Below, one piece after another: positions 22,695-31,255 of a stretch of 64,000 nucleotides of DNA. Source of the DNA: an uncultured Oscillospiraceae bacterium (GTDB taxonomy: Bacteria > Bacillota > Clostridia > Oscillospirales > Oscillospiraceae). Each line of letters opens with the position of its first letter. The first letter of the stretch is position 1. The position numbers and the translations under genes were made by a program. The stretch spans positions 1 to 64,000 of the forward strand of contig CAKSWT010000011.1 in NCBI GenBank assembly GCA_934512135.1. Direction: 5' to 3'. The notes beneath the pieces were generated by a model that did not search any database, was not told the origin of the DNA, and worked only from the letters and a program-made list of their open reading frames with translations.

Positions 22695-23624
22695 TCACTT
22701 CCGGAACTTAGGATCCAGCGCATTGCGCAGGCCGTCGCCCAGCAGATTGAAGGCAAGCACCATAATGCACAGCACCAACGCCGGGAAGATCAGCTGGTTC
22801 ACATGGGAATTCATCACCGCCTGTCCGCTGGAAATCAGCAGACCAAGGCTGATGGAGGGCGCCTTCAGTCCCAGGCCGATAAAGCTCAGTCCGGCCTCCT
22901 GGAAGATGTAGCCCGGAATGGCGGTGGCAACCTCCAAAATCAGAATGCCCATAATATTGGGCAGCAGGTGGCGGACAATGATCTTCATAGGCCGCTCTCC
23001 CAGGGCCTCCGCCGCCATAACATACTCCGCCTCCCGAAGCTGCATAATCTGTCCGCGGACCACACGGGCCGTCTGACACCAGGAGGCAATACACAGGGCG
23101 ATCAGCAGGGATCCGGCGCTGTTCCCCAGGGCGATCATAATCAGGATGGTCACCAGCAGACTGGGAATCGCCGTGATGATCTCCAGAATCCGCATCATGA
23201 TCTCATCCACAATGCCCCCGAAGTAGGCCATTACGCTGCCGTAGAGACATCCTACCACCACCTGAATGGCAGTACAGCTCAGGGCCACCAGGAAGGACAC
23301 CCGAGTGCCCACCCAGAGCCGGGAAAACAGGTCACGGCCCAGGGCATCGGCGCCCAGCCAGAACTGGCTGCTCATGTCCGCATTCTTATACTGGGGCACC
23401 GAGGTGATATAGTCATATCCCCGGATATAGGGGCCAATGATAACCATAATCAAAAACAGCAGCAGCACAAACAGAGAGCCCATGGCGATTTTGTTCTTTT
23501 TCAGCCGCCGCCAGGCGTCCTTCCAATAGGTGACCGGCTCCCGAACCAGCTGATCGCCCTGGGGCGCCCGGTTTTCGATGATCTCAAAATCCTCAGGTCT
23601 GAGGGCAGTTTTTGTGGCTTCCAT
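22695..23624 (-). CDS. Oligopeptide/dipeptide ABC importer permease (OppC/DppC type)
   Basis: This 309-residue membrane protein has the OppC N-terminal helix (about 43-63) and a cytoplasmic start segment, then five further helices. The ATPase-coupling EAA loop is seen as EYVMAAEALGERPMKIIVRH. The C-terminal LGDGLRNALDPKFRK is the family ending. It forms the translocation pore with the OppB-type permease, whose stop overlaps its start at 23624. AAGGAGGG precedes the start. It is cytoplasmic-membrane located and part of the only complete importer in this window. Confidence 0.95.
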   Translation of the reverse strand: MEATKTALRPEDFEIIENRAPQGDQLVREPVTYWKDAWRRLKKNKIAMGSLFVLLLFLIMVIIGPYIRGYDYITSVPQYKNADMSSQFWLGADALGRDLFSRLWVGTRVSFLVALSCTAIQVVVGCLYGSVMAYFGGIVDEIMMRILEIITAIPSLLVTILIMIALGNSAGSLLIALCIASWCQTARVVRGQIMQLREAEYVMAAEALGERPMKIIVRHLLPNIMGILILEVATAIPGYIFQEAGLSFIGLGLKAPSISLGLLISSGQAVMNSHVNQLIFPALVLCIMVLAFNLLGDGLRNALDPKFRK

Positions 23625-24580
23625 TATCGTTTCCCTCCTTGAATCCGGATTCTGGGATCTACCACCGTGTAGAGAATATCGGTCAAAAATACCACCACAA
23701 TGAACAATGCCGCAATAAACACCGTTTCTCCCAGGACAATGGACAGATCATTGGCGGACACCGCCTCAATATAGTAGGCGGCAATGCCGGGAATGGAGAA
23801 AATCTTTTCAATAATAAACGAGCCGGTGATACAGGTGGCCATGGACACCGGAAGCCGTGTCACAATGGGAATCATGGAGTTCCGCATAATGTGACGCCAC
23901 ACGATTTTCGGCTCCGAGAGCCCCTTGGACCGGGCGGTGAGAATATAGTCCTGGTCCAGCACATCCAAAATGGAGGTCTTCAGCAGCCGGGAATAGGTGG
24001 CAATGTGCAGCAGAGCGCCGGAGAGCATGGGAAGAATGGTATATTTCCAGCCGCCAAGCCACAGCTCCTTTCCCGAGGGCCAGCCGATTACCGGGAACCA
24101 TTTCAGCGTACCGGCAAAGTATTTCTGGAACACCAGGCCCAGCACCAGCTCCGGCACGCTCATCATCAGCACCGCAAGGACCACAATCACCCGGTCAATC
24201 CAGGTCTCCCGCTTCACCGCGGCAATGACCCCCAGAAACAGTCCCACCAGCACGCCGAAAATCAGGGACTGTAGCCCCAGTCGTGCCGATACCGGGAGCT
24301 TTTCCCGGATGATATCCTGGAGGGTCTGTCCCTCATAGACCACGGATTCGCCGAAGTCGCCATGGAGCATTCCCTTCATGGTAATCACATAGCGCTGCAT
24401 CAGCGGCTTGTCCAAGCCGTATTTGGCATACATGGCGTCTCTGGACGCCTGGGGCAGAGACATGGTACGGGAAACCAGCGGGTCCCCAGGTGCCGCCGCA
24501 GTCAGGAAAAAGGTTGCGGTGGCAATCAGAAACAGCGCCACCAGCAGCTCCAGAAACCGGCGTAGAATATATTTTATCAT
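23624..24580 (-). CDS. Oligopeptide/dipeptide ABC importer permease (OppB/DppB type)
   Basis: The protein has about 318 residues and six helices. The start MIKYILRRFLELLVALFLI (ATG 24580) is the family-typical first helix; an in-frame start at 24616 would add an unlikely polar stretch. The loop after helix 1 has APGDPL and the AMYAKYGLDKPL segment; the EAA loop is DYILTARSKGLSEPKIVWRH. The Shine-Dalgarno is weaker than for the other genes (GAAGG far from the ATG), and an intercistronic hairpin precedes it, which may hold permease levels below those of the binding protein. Confidence 0.93.
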   Translation of the reverse strand: MIKYILRRFLELLVALFLIATATFFLTAAAPGDPLVSRTMSLPQASRDAMYAKYGLDKPLMQRYVITMKGMLHGDFGESVVYEGQTLQDIIREKLPVSARLGLQSLIFGVLVGLFLGVIAAVKRETWIDRVIVVLAVLMMSVPELVLGLVFQKYFAGTLKWFPVIGWPSGKELWLGGWKYTILPMLSGALLHIATYSRLLKTSILDVLDQDYILTARSKGLSEPKIVWRHIMRNSMIPIVTRLPVSMATCITGSFIIEKIFSIPGIAAYYIEAVSANDLSIVLGETVFIAALFIVVVFLTDILYTVVDPRIRIQGGKR

Positions 24581-24618
24581 CAGAAACCACAGCCTTCTCT
24601 CTAAACTTTGGGCCATAC

Positions 24619-24651
24619 GCAGTCAGGCAGGGGCCGTCCCCTGCCTGATTG
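24619..24651 (-). other. Intercistronic hairpin between binding protein and permease genes
   Basis: CAGGCAGGGG (24624-24633) pairs with CCCCTGCCTG (24638-24647), and the stem extends outward imperfectly. There is no T-run on the minus strand, so it is better read as an mRNA-stabilising structure for the upstream binding-protein message than as a full terminator. A second short dyad overlaps the binding-protein stop. Confidence 0.65.
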
Positions 24652-24676
24652 CGCCAGAACCGGGCTTCCCGGGTTC

Positions 24677-26392
24677 TTACTTCTCGATGTATGCGTGACT
24701 GAAATCAAACTCCGGTCCAAAGTTGGTGTAGTAGATTCCCTTCACATAGGTCTGCTGGAAGAACTTGATGTCAGTGAAGTACAGGGGGCCAACACCAGCC
24801 TCCTCCAGGATCGTATCCTCGATCTCATGGAACATTTTCGCCTGCTGAGCGGCATCGGTAATGCCGGTAACCTGGCCCAGCAGCTCGTTGACATGCTCAT
24901 TGGTGTATACGCCGGTGAGGTACTTCAGGCCGTAGGGAACATTGACCACAAACAGGTAGTTATAGGGGCTTGCGCCGCCTTCCCAGCCGTTGACACCCAC
25001 GTCGTAGTCCATCTGCTGCTGACGCTCCTCGGCATCGGTGGTCACGTCCACGTTGACCTGGATCCCCAGCTTGTTCTGCCAGGTCTGAGCCAGGTACTCC
25101 GCCTGAGTCTGACGGGCCACGTTGTCCGCTTCTACCACAAAGTCAATGGTCACGGCGCTGAGGTCGGTATCCTTGCCCAGCTCCTCCAGGCCCTTCCGGA
25201 ACAGCTCCTGGAGGGATTCATCGGTGGCGTACTGCGCCTGAAGGTCCTTGACCAGGCCCTCTCCTGCGGTGTTATAGGTTTGGCCGCCGCAGGTCACTGC
25301 AGAGGGAACGTAGGTGTAGGCAGGCTCGTAGCGGCCCCACACGGTGTCACACAGCTCCTGACGGTCCACCGCCAGAGACAGGGCCTGACGAATATTGGCG
25401 TTGCCCATCAGGCCGGACTTGCCGCCGTTTTCAATGGCAAACACCAGGAAGTCGGAATACGCGCCGACCTTATCCACATAGTCGATCTTCCCTTCGGCAG
25501 CCTGGGCCTCCCAGTCAGCGCCGTAGTCGTCGTTGTAGGGAACAATGTCCAGCTGCTGGGCATCAAAGAGGGTCGCCTGGGTGGAATACTCCGCCACATA
25601 CTGCATGGTAACGGTGTCCAGCTTCACATTGGCCGCATCCCAGTACTTGTCATTCTTCTCCAGGGTCACGCTGTTCTCCTTGACCCATCCGGTGACCTTA
25701 AAGGGACCGTTAAACACCATCTCGTCCACATTGGTGCCGTAGGTGGAGGTGGCCTTGTCGATCACGTCCTGACGGCAGGGATAGCCGGCACGATACGCAA
25801 TATAGTACAGGAACTCGGAATTGGGAGACTCCAGGGTGTATTCCACCGTGTTCTCATCCACCGCCTTCACCCCCAACTCGGAGGCGTCGCACTGGCCGTC
25901 ATAATAGGCCTGTGCATTCCGGATGGGCAGGAACTCCGTGGTGGAGTAGCCGTTCTCGGGATTCAGCGCCCGGAGCGCCGCGTCCACATACTGCTGTGCC
26001 ACAACCTTTTCTCCGTCGCTCCAATAGTTCTCCCGGAGGTGGAAGGTATAGGTGAGGCCGTCGTCGGAAACCTCATAGGATTCGCAGCCGTCCTCTACAT
26101 AGGTGTCCTTGTCCGTGTCGTCGGTGACAATACGCAGCAGGCTGGCCTGGGACTGGGTCACAATCTGATATTCGCCGGTCCAGGAGGAGGCGTTGGGATC
26201 CAGATTGTTCACCGTGCCGCCCAGCAAAACGTGGAGGCTCTGCTCGCTGGTGGCGGCAGCCTCGCCTGTCCCGGCGCTGGCGCTCCCCGCCGTGGAGGCT
26301 GCGCTGCCGTCGCCGGAGCCGCAGGCTGCCATAGATAGAATCATGGCGGCACTCAGGACCAGTGCTGTCAGGGATTTGCGCTTCTTTTTCAT
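24677..26392 (-). CDS. Peptide-type ABC transporter substrate-binding lipoprotein (SBP_bac_5)
   Basis: The protein has about 571 residues from ATG 26392. A lipoprotein signal ends at the lipobox LSMAAC (Cys about residue 24), followed by a Gly/Ser/Ala-rich linker. The mature protein has the family-5 fold: LNPENGYSTTEFLPI, NGPFKVTGWVKENSVTLEKN, and NIRQALSLAVDRQEL, the last being the usual conserved helix. It is the capture component of the importer encoded downstream, anchored on the outer face of the membrane. It is the first gene of the operon, with a strong promoter at 26530-26558. The start at 26461 given by the longer frame would place the signal peptide internally and is rejected. Confidence 0.95.
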   Translation of the reverse strand: MKKKRKSLTALVLSAAMILSMAACGSGDGSAASTAGSASAGTGEAAATSEQSLHVLLGGTVNNLDPNASSWTGEYQIVTQSQASLLRIVTDDTDKDTYVEDGCESYEVSDDGLTYTFHLRENYWSDGEKVVAQQYVDAALRALNPENGYSTTEFLPIRNAQAYYDGQCDASELGVKAVDENTVEYTLESPNSEFLYYIAYRAGYPCRQDVIDKATSTYGTNVDEMVFNGPFKVTGWVKENSVTLEKNDKYWDAANVKLDTVTMQYVAEYSTQATLFDAQQLDIVPYNDDYGADWEAQAAEGKIDYVDKVGAYSDFLVFAIENGGKSGLMGNANIRQALSLAVDRQELCDTVWGRYEPAYTYVPSAVTCGGQTYNTAGEGLVKDLQAQYATDESLQELFRKGLEELGKDTDLSAVTIDFVVEADNVARQTQAEYLAQTWQNKLGIQVNVDVTTDAEERQQQMDYDVGVNGWEGGASPYNYLFVVNVPYGLKYLTGVYTNEHVNELLGQVTGITDAAQQAKMFHEIEDTILEEAGVGPLYFTDIKFFQQTYVKGIYYTNFGPEFDFSHAYIEK

Positions 26393-26529
26393 GCTTATCG
26401 CTCCATTCTTGATGATTTTGGGGATTGCCCGATCCGCAGCCCCCGTTTTTCCGCAATCCAAGCGGAATCACAGAGAACTGCACCTCGCCGCAGCGTCATA
26501 TGCAACGACCAAACTGCTTAGGTGCAATT

Positions 26530-26558
26530 ATTATATAGTTTTCCACCCGTTTTTGCAA
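26530..26558 (-). promoter_or_regulatory. Promoter of the importer/flavoreductase operon
   Basis: On the minus strand TTGCAA (26558-26553), 17 bp, TATAAT (26535-26530). The sequence just downstream, AATTGCACCTAAG, shares AATTGCACCT with the region upstream of another binding-protein gene (about 31114-31125), so it may be a shared initial-transcribed or operator element. Confidence 0.8.
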
Positions 26559-26943
26559 TTCCTTTTCTAAACGGGCCCTGTCAGTTTCTGAAATGCTTAT
26601 GGATATGAAACAGATTTTTCGTACTTTTGTCACAATTTGTCCCAGATTTGCTCAATATTTTTGAAATAATTTATTCTTATTTCGTCGTTTTCCCTGTATT
26701 CCTATCTGTTTTATATGATTTTATCGTGAATACGCCGAAATTGAAGCAGCCACGGGGGATGCTTGCATTTTACCAGATTCCCCGGGGCGTTTTCTCAAAA
26801 ATCCAGGAGTTTTTGCAGGTTTTCGGATAGGGCTCATGCCAGGCACCTTTCCCTGACGGGGCAATAACGTTGAAATTCCTCCCGAGGGAGCCGGAGCCTG
26901 TACCGGCCTCCTTCCGGAGGAATCTTTTTTGCATCCATCCTGA

Positions 26944-27147
26944 AGCAGGGCGCCTCAGCGGTGCACCCCTGCAATTCGCTTTATAATCTCCCGGACACCG
27001 GTATTTCGGTGGCTGGTAAAGGCGGCGGCATTCCCCTCTGCGGGAAAGCTGTATATGGCCCACCTAGGCCTGCTGATTCTCCTGATTGTGGCGTTTATTG
27101 CGCTTCTGACCATGAAGAACATCAAATCTGCGGGCGCTCAGGAGTAA
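26944..27147 (+). pseudogene. Possible remnant of a membrane transporter gene
   Basis: A frame open from 26944 to TAA 27145-27147 ends with a membrane helix and a short polar tail (GLLILLIVAFIALLTM then KNIKSAGAQE). It looks like the C-terminus of a transporter. There is no start with a ribosome site other than ATG 27055, which would give only 30 residues. It lies opposite to its neighbours. It may instead be a small single-helix protein. The family is not recognised. Confidence 0.3.
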
Positions 27148-27180
27148 GCAACCACGGGCCGACCTGAATACCGGTAGAAA

Positions 27181-27230
27181 AGCGCCCCTTCTGATGTCGT
27201 GCAGTGACGTCAGAGGGGGCGCTCCTTTTA
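27181..27230. terminator. Terminator between remnant and flavoreductase 2
   Basis: AGCGCCCC (27181-27188) pairs with GGGGCGCT (27216-27223), with an inner TTCTGA/TCAGA stem. T-runs occur on both sides (minus side TTTTCT, plus side CCTTTTA). It ends the leftward flavoreductase 2 message. Confidence 0.82.
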
Positions 27231-27283
27231 TGTCCTGGGTACCGGAGGATAGGGTAATTCCATCGTGTTTTTCTTCGCCGTTC

Positions 27284-29248
27284 TCAAATCCGGTTTGCTG
27301 CGGCGAAGGCCGTCCGCATACAATACGCGATGTTCTTTGCCTCCACGCAGTCCCCGATGTAATAGACCTGGGGTGCGGCACCGGAAAAGCTCGCCGCCTC
27401 CTGCCGCTTGGGCTGCATGCCACCGGCTGCCACAACCGTATCGCAGAAAAGGGTTTCCTCGATACCGCCCCGCACAATCACCACCTGCCCCGGCGCAATA
27501 CTTCGTGTTTCCGTCTGCTCCAAAATTGTCAGATTCTCATTTTCACGGCAGACCCGCCGGAACTGATCCACATAATGGATGGGATTTGCGTCAGAGGCGA
27601 TTCTTTTCTTCCGTGTGACCAGCGTCACCTGATGTCCCCTTTGGGCCAGATACAGGGCAGTTTCCGCTGAGGTTTCAGCTCCGCCAATACACACCACCCG
27701 TTTCCCAAGCTCCTGTTCGTGACCATATACCTGAATGGGCAGCCAGACCTCTGGACTGTCTGCACCGGCAATACTCGGCCGTTTAGGCGACGAGCCCACC
27801 GCTACGATAACCGCGTCGTACCCCTTTTCCCGCAGGGATTCCCCGGTTGCCTCCGTCTGCATATGGATCCTGGCTCCTCCCCTTTGGGTGATCTCCTCCA
27901 TTCGTGCCAGGAACCGTTTTAGCGGCCACTTGAAATCCGGGTAGCGCGCTGTTTGGATCTGACCACCCAGATGCTGGGATTTTTCATAGAGATCCACTGT
28001 ATGGCCTCGCTGCCGGAGATACATGGCCGCCGCCATCCCCGCAGGACCGCCGCCGACCACCGCAACGTGCTTTTTCCCCGTCACAGGCTCCACCATTCGG
28101 TTGACCCGTGCCGCCAGTCCCACCTGAGGATTGATGGAGCATCTCGCCAGCCACGGGCCCTTCAAGGTGTCTCCATGGCATTTGTTGCACAGGAGGCATG
28201 GGAGCAGTTGACTTTCATCTCCGCAGTTCAGCGCCGCCTCAAGGCCCGGATTACACAGTTGGAATCTGCCGGCAGCAATCATGTCTACCGTCCCTGCTGA
28301 TAGCACACGTTCCATCTGTTCCAGCTTCTGATAGCCCGTCCATGCCGCAATGGGCGTCTCAATTCCCTCGGCCTTGATCTGTTTTGCATATTCCAGATTT
28401 TTGGGGTTCTGATACTCTGTCTCGGCCCCCTCAAAGGCTGTCTGCACCTGATGGACCCGCAGATGAATCAAGTCCACATATGGCTCTGCCAGCTTTGTAA
28501 AGGCCAATGCATCTACAAAGGTCAAGCCCTTGGAGAAGCGATTGATGTCCAGCACCAGCATAAATTCCGGTCCGACAGCCTTCCGAATGCTTTGAAGGAC
28601 TCGCAGCGGGAATTTGGCCCGATTCTCCATGCTTCCGCCGTATCCGTCGGTCCGGGTGTTCTTTTCGCCGGATAAGAAATTTCCGTACTTCCCCTGAAAA
28701 AGGCCCAAATAACCGCCGTCAAAGCCCATCCGCTGATAGTACAGTGCCTTATCCACAGCGATTTGAATGTGTGCCTCCATATCCTGCTCAGTCATTGCCC
28801 GACGCGGAGGCTTCATCTCCGCAATGTGTACCTCATGGTCCAGTTCCTTGGGCGGCAAATCGTCGGCGGCGCCATCCACCACGTCTACATCCTCCATCTG
28901 ATTTCCCGCAGAAACATCTACAATGATTTTAGACCCATAGTAATGGACGCAGTCCGCCACCTGGGAGATGTAGTTCTCCACACTGGGGTTGCGGATGTCA
29001 TACATGGGAAAATGCTGCTCGTCCCAGTTAAACGTCTCACGTTGCCTGTTGTTGCTCATGTCCGCATAGCAGATTATCGCCGCTCCATTTTTGGCGATAC
29101 CGCTGTAAAAGCTGATGATGGGATCGGCAGGAAAGCACTCCGGTCCCTGCTGAGTCTTAGGCAGCGCATTGGGGAAAAACAGGCGGTTTTTTACCAGCGC
29201 ATTCTTTAGGACCAGCGGCTGATTCAAATGAGAAAAGTTTGCATTCAT
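27284..29248 (-). CDS. FMN/4Fe-4S/FAD old-yellow-enzyme reductase 2
   Basis: This 654-residue protein has the N-terminal FMN barrel (LVLKNALVKNRLFFPNALP; later GFDGGYLGLFQGKYG in place of the usual HGGHG), the cluster stretch CLLCNKCHGDTLKGPWLARC (C-x2-C-x2-C-x12-C) and C-terminal nucleotide domains (VAVVGGGPAGMAAAMYL, VVCIGGAETSAETALYL). It is the most divergent of the four reductases; the altered active-site loop suggests another substrate. The gene follows the solute-binding lipoprotein gene by only 14 bp, so the two form a two-gene unit. The start ATG 29248 follows AAGGAGAACCTTTTCT. Confidence 0.87.
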   Translation of the reverse strand: MNANFSHLNQPLVLKNALVKNRLFFPNALPKTQQGPECFPADPIISFYSGIAKNGAAIICYADMSNNRQRETFNWDEQHFPMYDIRNPSVENYISQVADCVHYYGSKIIVDVSAGNQMEDVDVVDGAADDLPPKELDHEVHIAEMKPPRRAMTEQDMEAHIQIAVDKALYYQRMGFDGGYLGLFQGKYGNFLSGEKNTRTDGYGGSMENRAKFPLRVLQSIRKAVGPEFMLVLDINRFSKGLTFVDALAFTKLAEPYVDLIHLRVHQVQTAFEGAETEYQNPKNLEYAKQIKAEGIETPIAAWTGYQKLEQMERVLSAGTVDMIAAGRFQLCNPGLEAALNCGDESQLLPCLLCNKCHGDTLKGPWLARCSINPQVGLAARVNRMVEPVTGKKHVAVVGGGPAGMAAAMYLRQRGHTVDLYEKSQHLGGQIQTARYPDFKWPLKRFLARMEEITQRGGARIHMQTEATGESLREKGYDAVIVAVGSSPKRPSIAGADSPEVWLPIQVYGHEQELGKRVVCIGGAETSAETALYLAQRGHQVTLVTRKKRIASDANPIHYVDQFRRVCRENENLTILEQTETRSIAPGQVVIVRGGIEETLFCDTVVAAGGMQPKRQEAASFSGAAPQVYYIGDCVEAKNIAYCMRTAFAAANRI

Positions 29249-29262
29249 AGAAAAGGTTCTCC

Positions 29263-30978
29263 TTACCGATTGTTAAATCTGGTCACCGCCCCTTGGTAGG
29301 CTGTGATACAGTCTTCTGTTCCCAGATCTCTGCATACGTTCTGGAATGCTTCATACTGGGAAGGAATGTCCTGCTCTCCAGTTACAAACTTCAGAAGATT
29401 CTCCATTGCATAGGTTTCAATATCTGCGGCATAGGCATTGTAGGTTTCAGACTCCTCCTCATCCAACGCCACCGCCGAGGGAATGCGATTGGCTGCCGTA
29501 GAGCTATTTGCCCAGGTATCGACACACTCCCACTCCCAGTCTCCATAGCTGGTGGTCTCCCGGGTGGGATCCAGCTTGGTGGGCACGGTATCCGCCAGGG
29601 AGAAGAAGGAGCGGGCTTCAAATTCTGACATACCATCAGGATTGTTTAAAACCAGATCCGTATAGGTCCATTTCCCATCGGGTCCGTATTCCCAGGACTT
29701 TCCCTCTATGCCATAGTTGGCAATCTTGACGCCATCCTCTGTAAACCAATAATTCAGCCACCGCAGTGCCAGCGGAACATTCTCACAACCAGAGGTAACC
29801 GAGATGGATGCATTACGAATGCGTTCCCGCTTGGCGCCGAACTGATTGACGTCGCCCTTCTGTAATACAGGATACGGCATAGGGCAAAGCGCTGTATTCT
29901 CCCCCTCAAAGTTGTCCAGGCCCATATCCGAAAGATTATTGCAATAGAAAATACCGGCCTGACCGCCGTAATACACGCTCTTGTAGGCATTGTCCCGTTC
30001 CCCGCCTCTGGATACAAAATCCCGATTGACCAGGCCGGTATCATACCACTGGGCCAGCTTTTCCAAAAACGCCCGATAGCCATCCTCCAGGAACACTGAT
30101 TTGACGGTCCCATCCTCACGGTAGAGCCAGGTTGCGTAATTCATGGGATTGGAGGGCTCCGCCATGTAGTCCGCCACACCCCATGCGCTGGCAATGCTTT
30201 CAAGGTTGGGACGAAGCAGCATCGGGTCGCTGAGTCCCAGCTGATCCCGGAACGCAATCAGCACTTCCTCCCACTCTGCAATGGTTTCGGGCATATCCAT
30301 GCCCACCTGCTGCAGATAGTCTGTGCGGATCATCCAGCCCTGGTTCACAACGGATTCCGAAGCCACCTGGTAGATTGCCAAATACCTGCCATCGTCATTG
30401 ACCACCGACTTATGAATCTCATCGTCCTCAGAGACAAAGCTCAAATAATCCGGCATATGCTCTGCCATCTCATCTGTAAGATCTACAATGAATTCGTCTG
30501 CCAACGCCTTATTCAGGCCGCCGCCATAGTTGGTAGCCACATTGCTGCACAAATCCGGATAATCCCCAGACGCAACCATCAGTCCGAACTGGTCTGCCAA
30601 CGTCTCGTTGCTGGCGGTACGGAAGGATACCTGCACATTGGTCTGCTTCTCTGCCTCCACAAATCCGTCCAGCTCCTCCATCTTGTTGATGTACTGCTTA
30701 ATATGATCGGGAATGCACACAAACATAGTCAGCTGATCCGGTTCCTCGGATACCACCCAGGGAGTCGCCTCCAGCTTTTCCTCCTCCGCCGTGCTTTCCC
30801 CTGCTGCAGCAGACTCCTGAGGCAGCGCCGCTTCTACCACAGCCTCCGTGGCCGCTGTCGATTCTGCCCTCTCCTGCGCGGATTGCACACTGACACCGGA
30901 TTCCGCTTTACAGCCTGTCCCCAGCAGAAGCCCACAGGCAAGGACCAGCGCAACCGGACCCTGTAATTTCCATTTCAT
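29263..30978 (-). CDS. Extracellular solute-binding lipoprotein, no local permease (paralogue A)
   Basis: The protein has about 571 residues from ATG 30978 (AAAGGAGGAACAG upstream; a longer frame to 31080 is rejected). The signal ends at GTGC with Cys at about residue 23, then an acidic low-complexity linker. The mature part looks like the LplA-type family-1 binding proteins: QGWMIRTDYLQQVGMDMP, RWLNYWFTEDGVKIANYGIEG. Its C-terminal region resembles the proteins at 37253 and 43879. It heads a two-gene unit with flavoreductase 2. No ABC permease or ATPase lies nearby, so it must use one encoded elsewhere or serve in sensing. Confidence 0.87.
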   Translation of the reverse strand: MKWKLQGPVALVLACGLLLGTGCKAESGVSVQSAQERAESTAATEAVVEAALPQESAAAGESTAEEEKLEATPWVVSEEPDQLTMFVCIPDHIKQYINKMEELDGFVEAEKQTNVQVSFRTASNETLADQFGLMVASGDYPDLCSNVATNYGGGLNKALADEFIVDLTDEMAEHMPDYLSFVSEDDEIHKSVVNDDGRYLAIYQVASESVVNQGWMIRTDYLQQVGMDMPETIAEWEEVLIAFRDQLGLSDPMLLRPNLESIASAWGVADYMAEPSNPMNYATWLYREDGTVKSVFLEDGYRAFLEKLAQWYDTGLVNRDFVSRGGERDNAYKSVYYGGQAGIFYCNNLSDMGLDNFEGENTALCPMPYPVLQKGDVNQFGAKRERIRNASISVTSGCENVPLALRWLNYWFTEDGVKIANYGIEGKSWEYGPDGKWTYTDLVLNNPDGMSEFEARSFFSLADTVPTKLDPTRETTSYGDWEWECVDTWANSSTAANRIPSAVALDEEESETYNAYAADIETYAMENLLKFVTGEQDIPSQYEAFQNVCRDLGTEDCITAYQGAVTRFNNR

Positions 30979-31068
30979 AATCTGTTCCTCCTTTTTGTGT
31001 TGTATAAGGGGATTATACGGAATGGAACATGAAAAAACAGCACGTGAAATAGCCGAACCTCCGAGATT

Positions 31069-31084
31069 TGGATTGTGCAATCCA
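31069..31084. promoter_or_regulatory. Dyad upstream of the binding protein / flavoreductase 2 unit
   Basis: TGGATTG and CAATCCA are separated by TG, a perfect 7-bp dyad about 90 bp upstream of the start at 30978. It could be the operator of a LysR- or GntR-like regulator. Assignment is by position only. Confidence 0.45.
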
Positions 31085-31255
31085 TGGAATCTGCACGCAT
31101 TCCTCCCAAAATAACAGGTGCAATTTTATGATTTTCGCCGATTTCCCAGGACATTTATATCCCCATCGCAGCAGACAGAGACAATTCAGGCGCAAGGAGA
31201 CCCCGACATTATGGAGACTGGGTATGACCGAAACTGCCGCAGAGATTACTTTCGA

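Larger units (their letters stand above)
26393..27283. other. Long intergenic region between two leftward operons
   Basis: About 890 bp. It holds the promoter of the importer operon (26530-26558), an AT-rich stretch (26540-26720) with nothing recognisable, a small hairpin CCTCC-TTCC-GGAGG at 26908-26921 followed by a T-run, a possible gene remnant (26944-27147) and a terminator (27181-27230). Confidence 0.7.
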
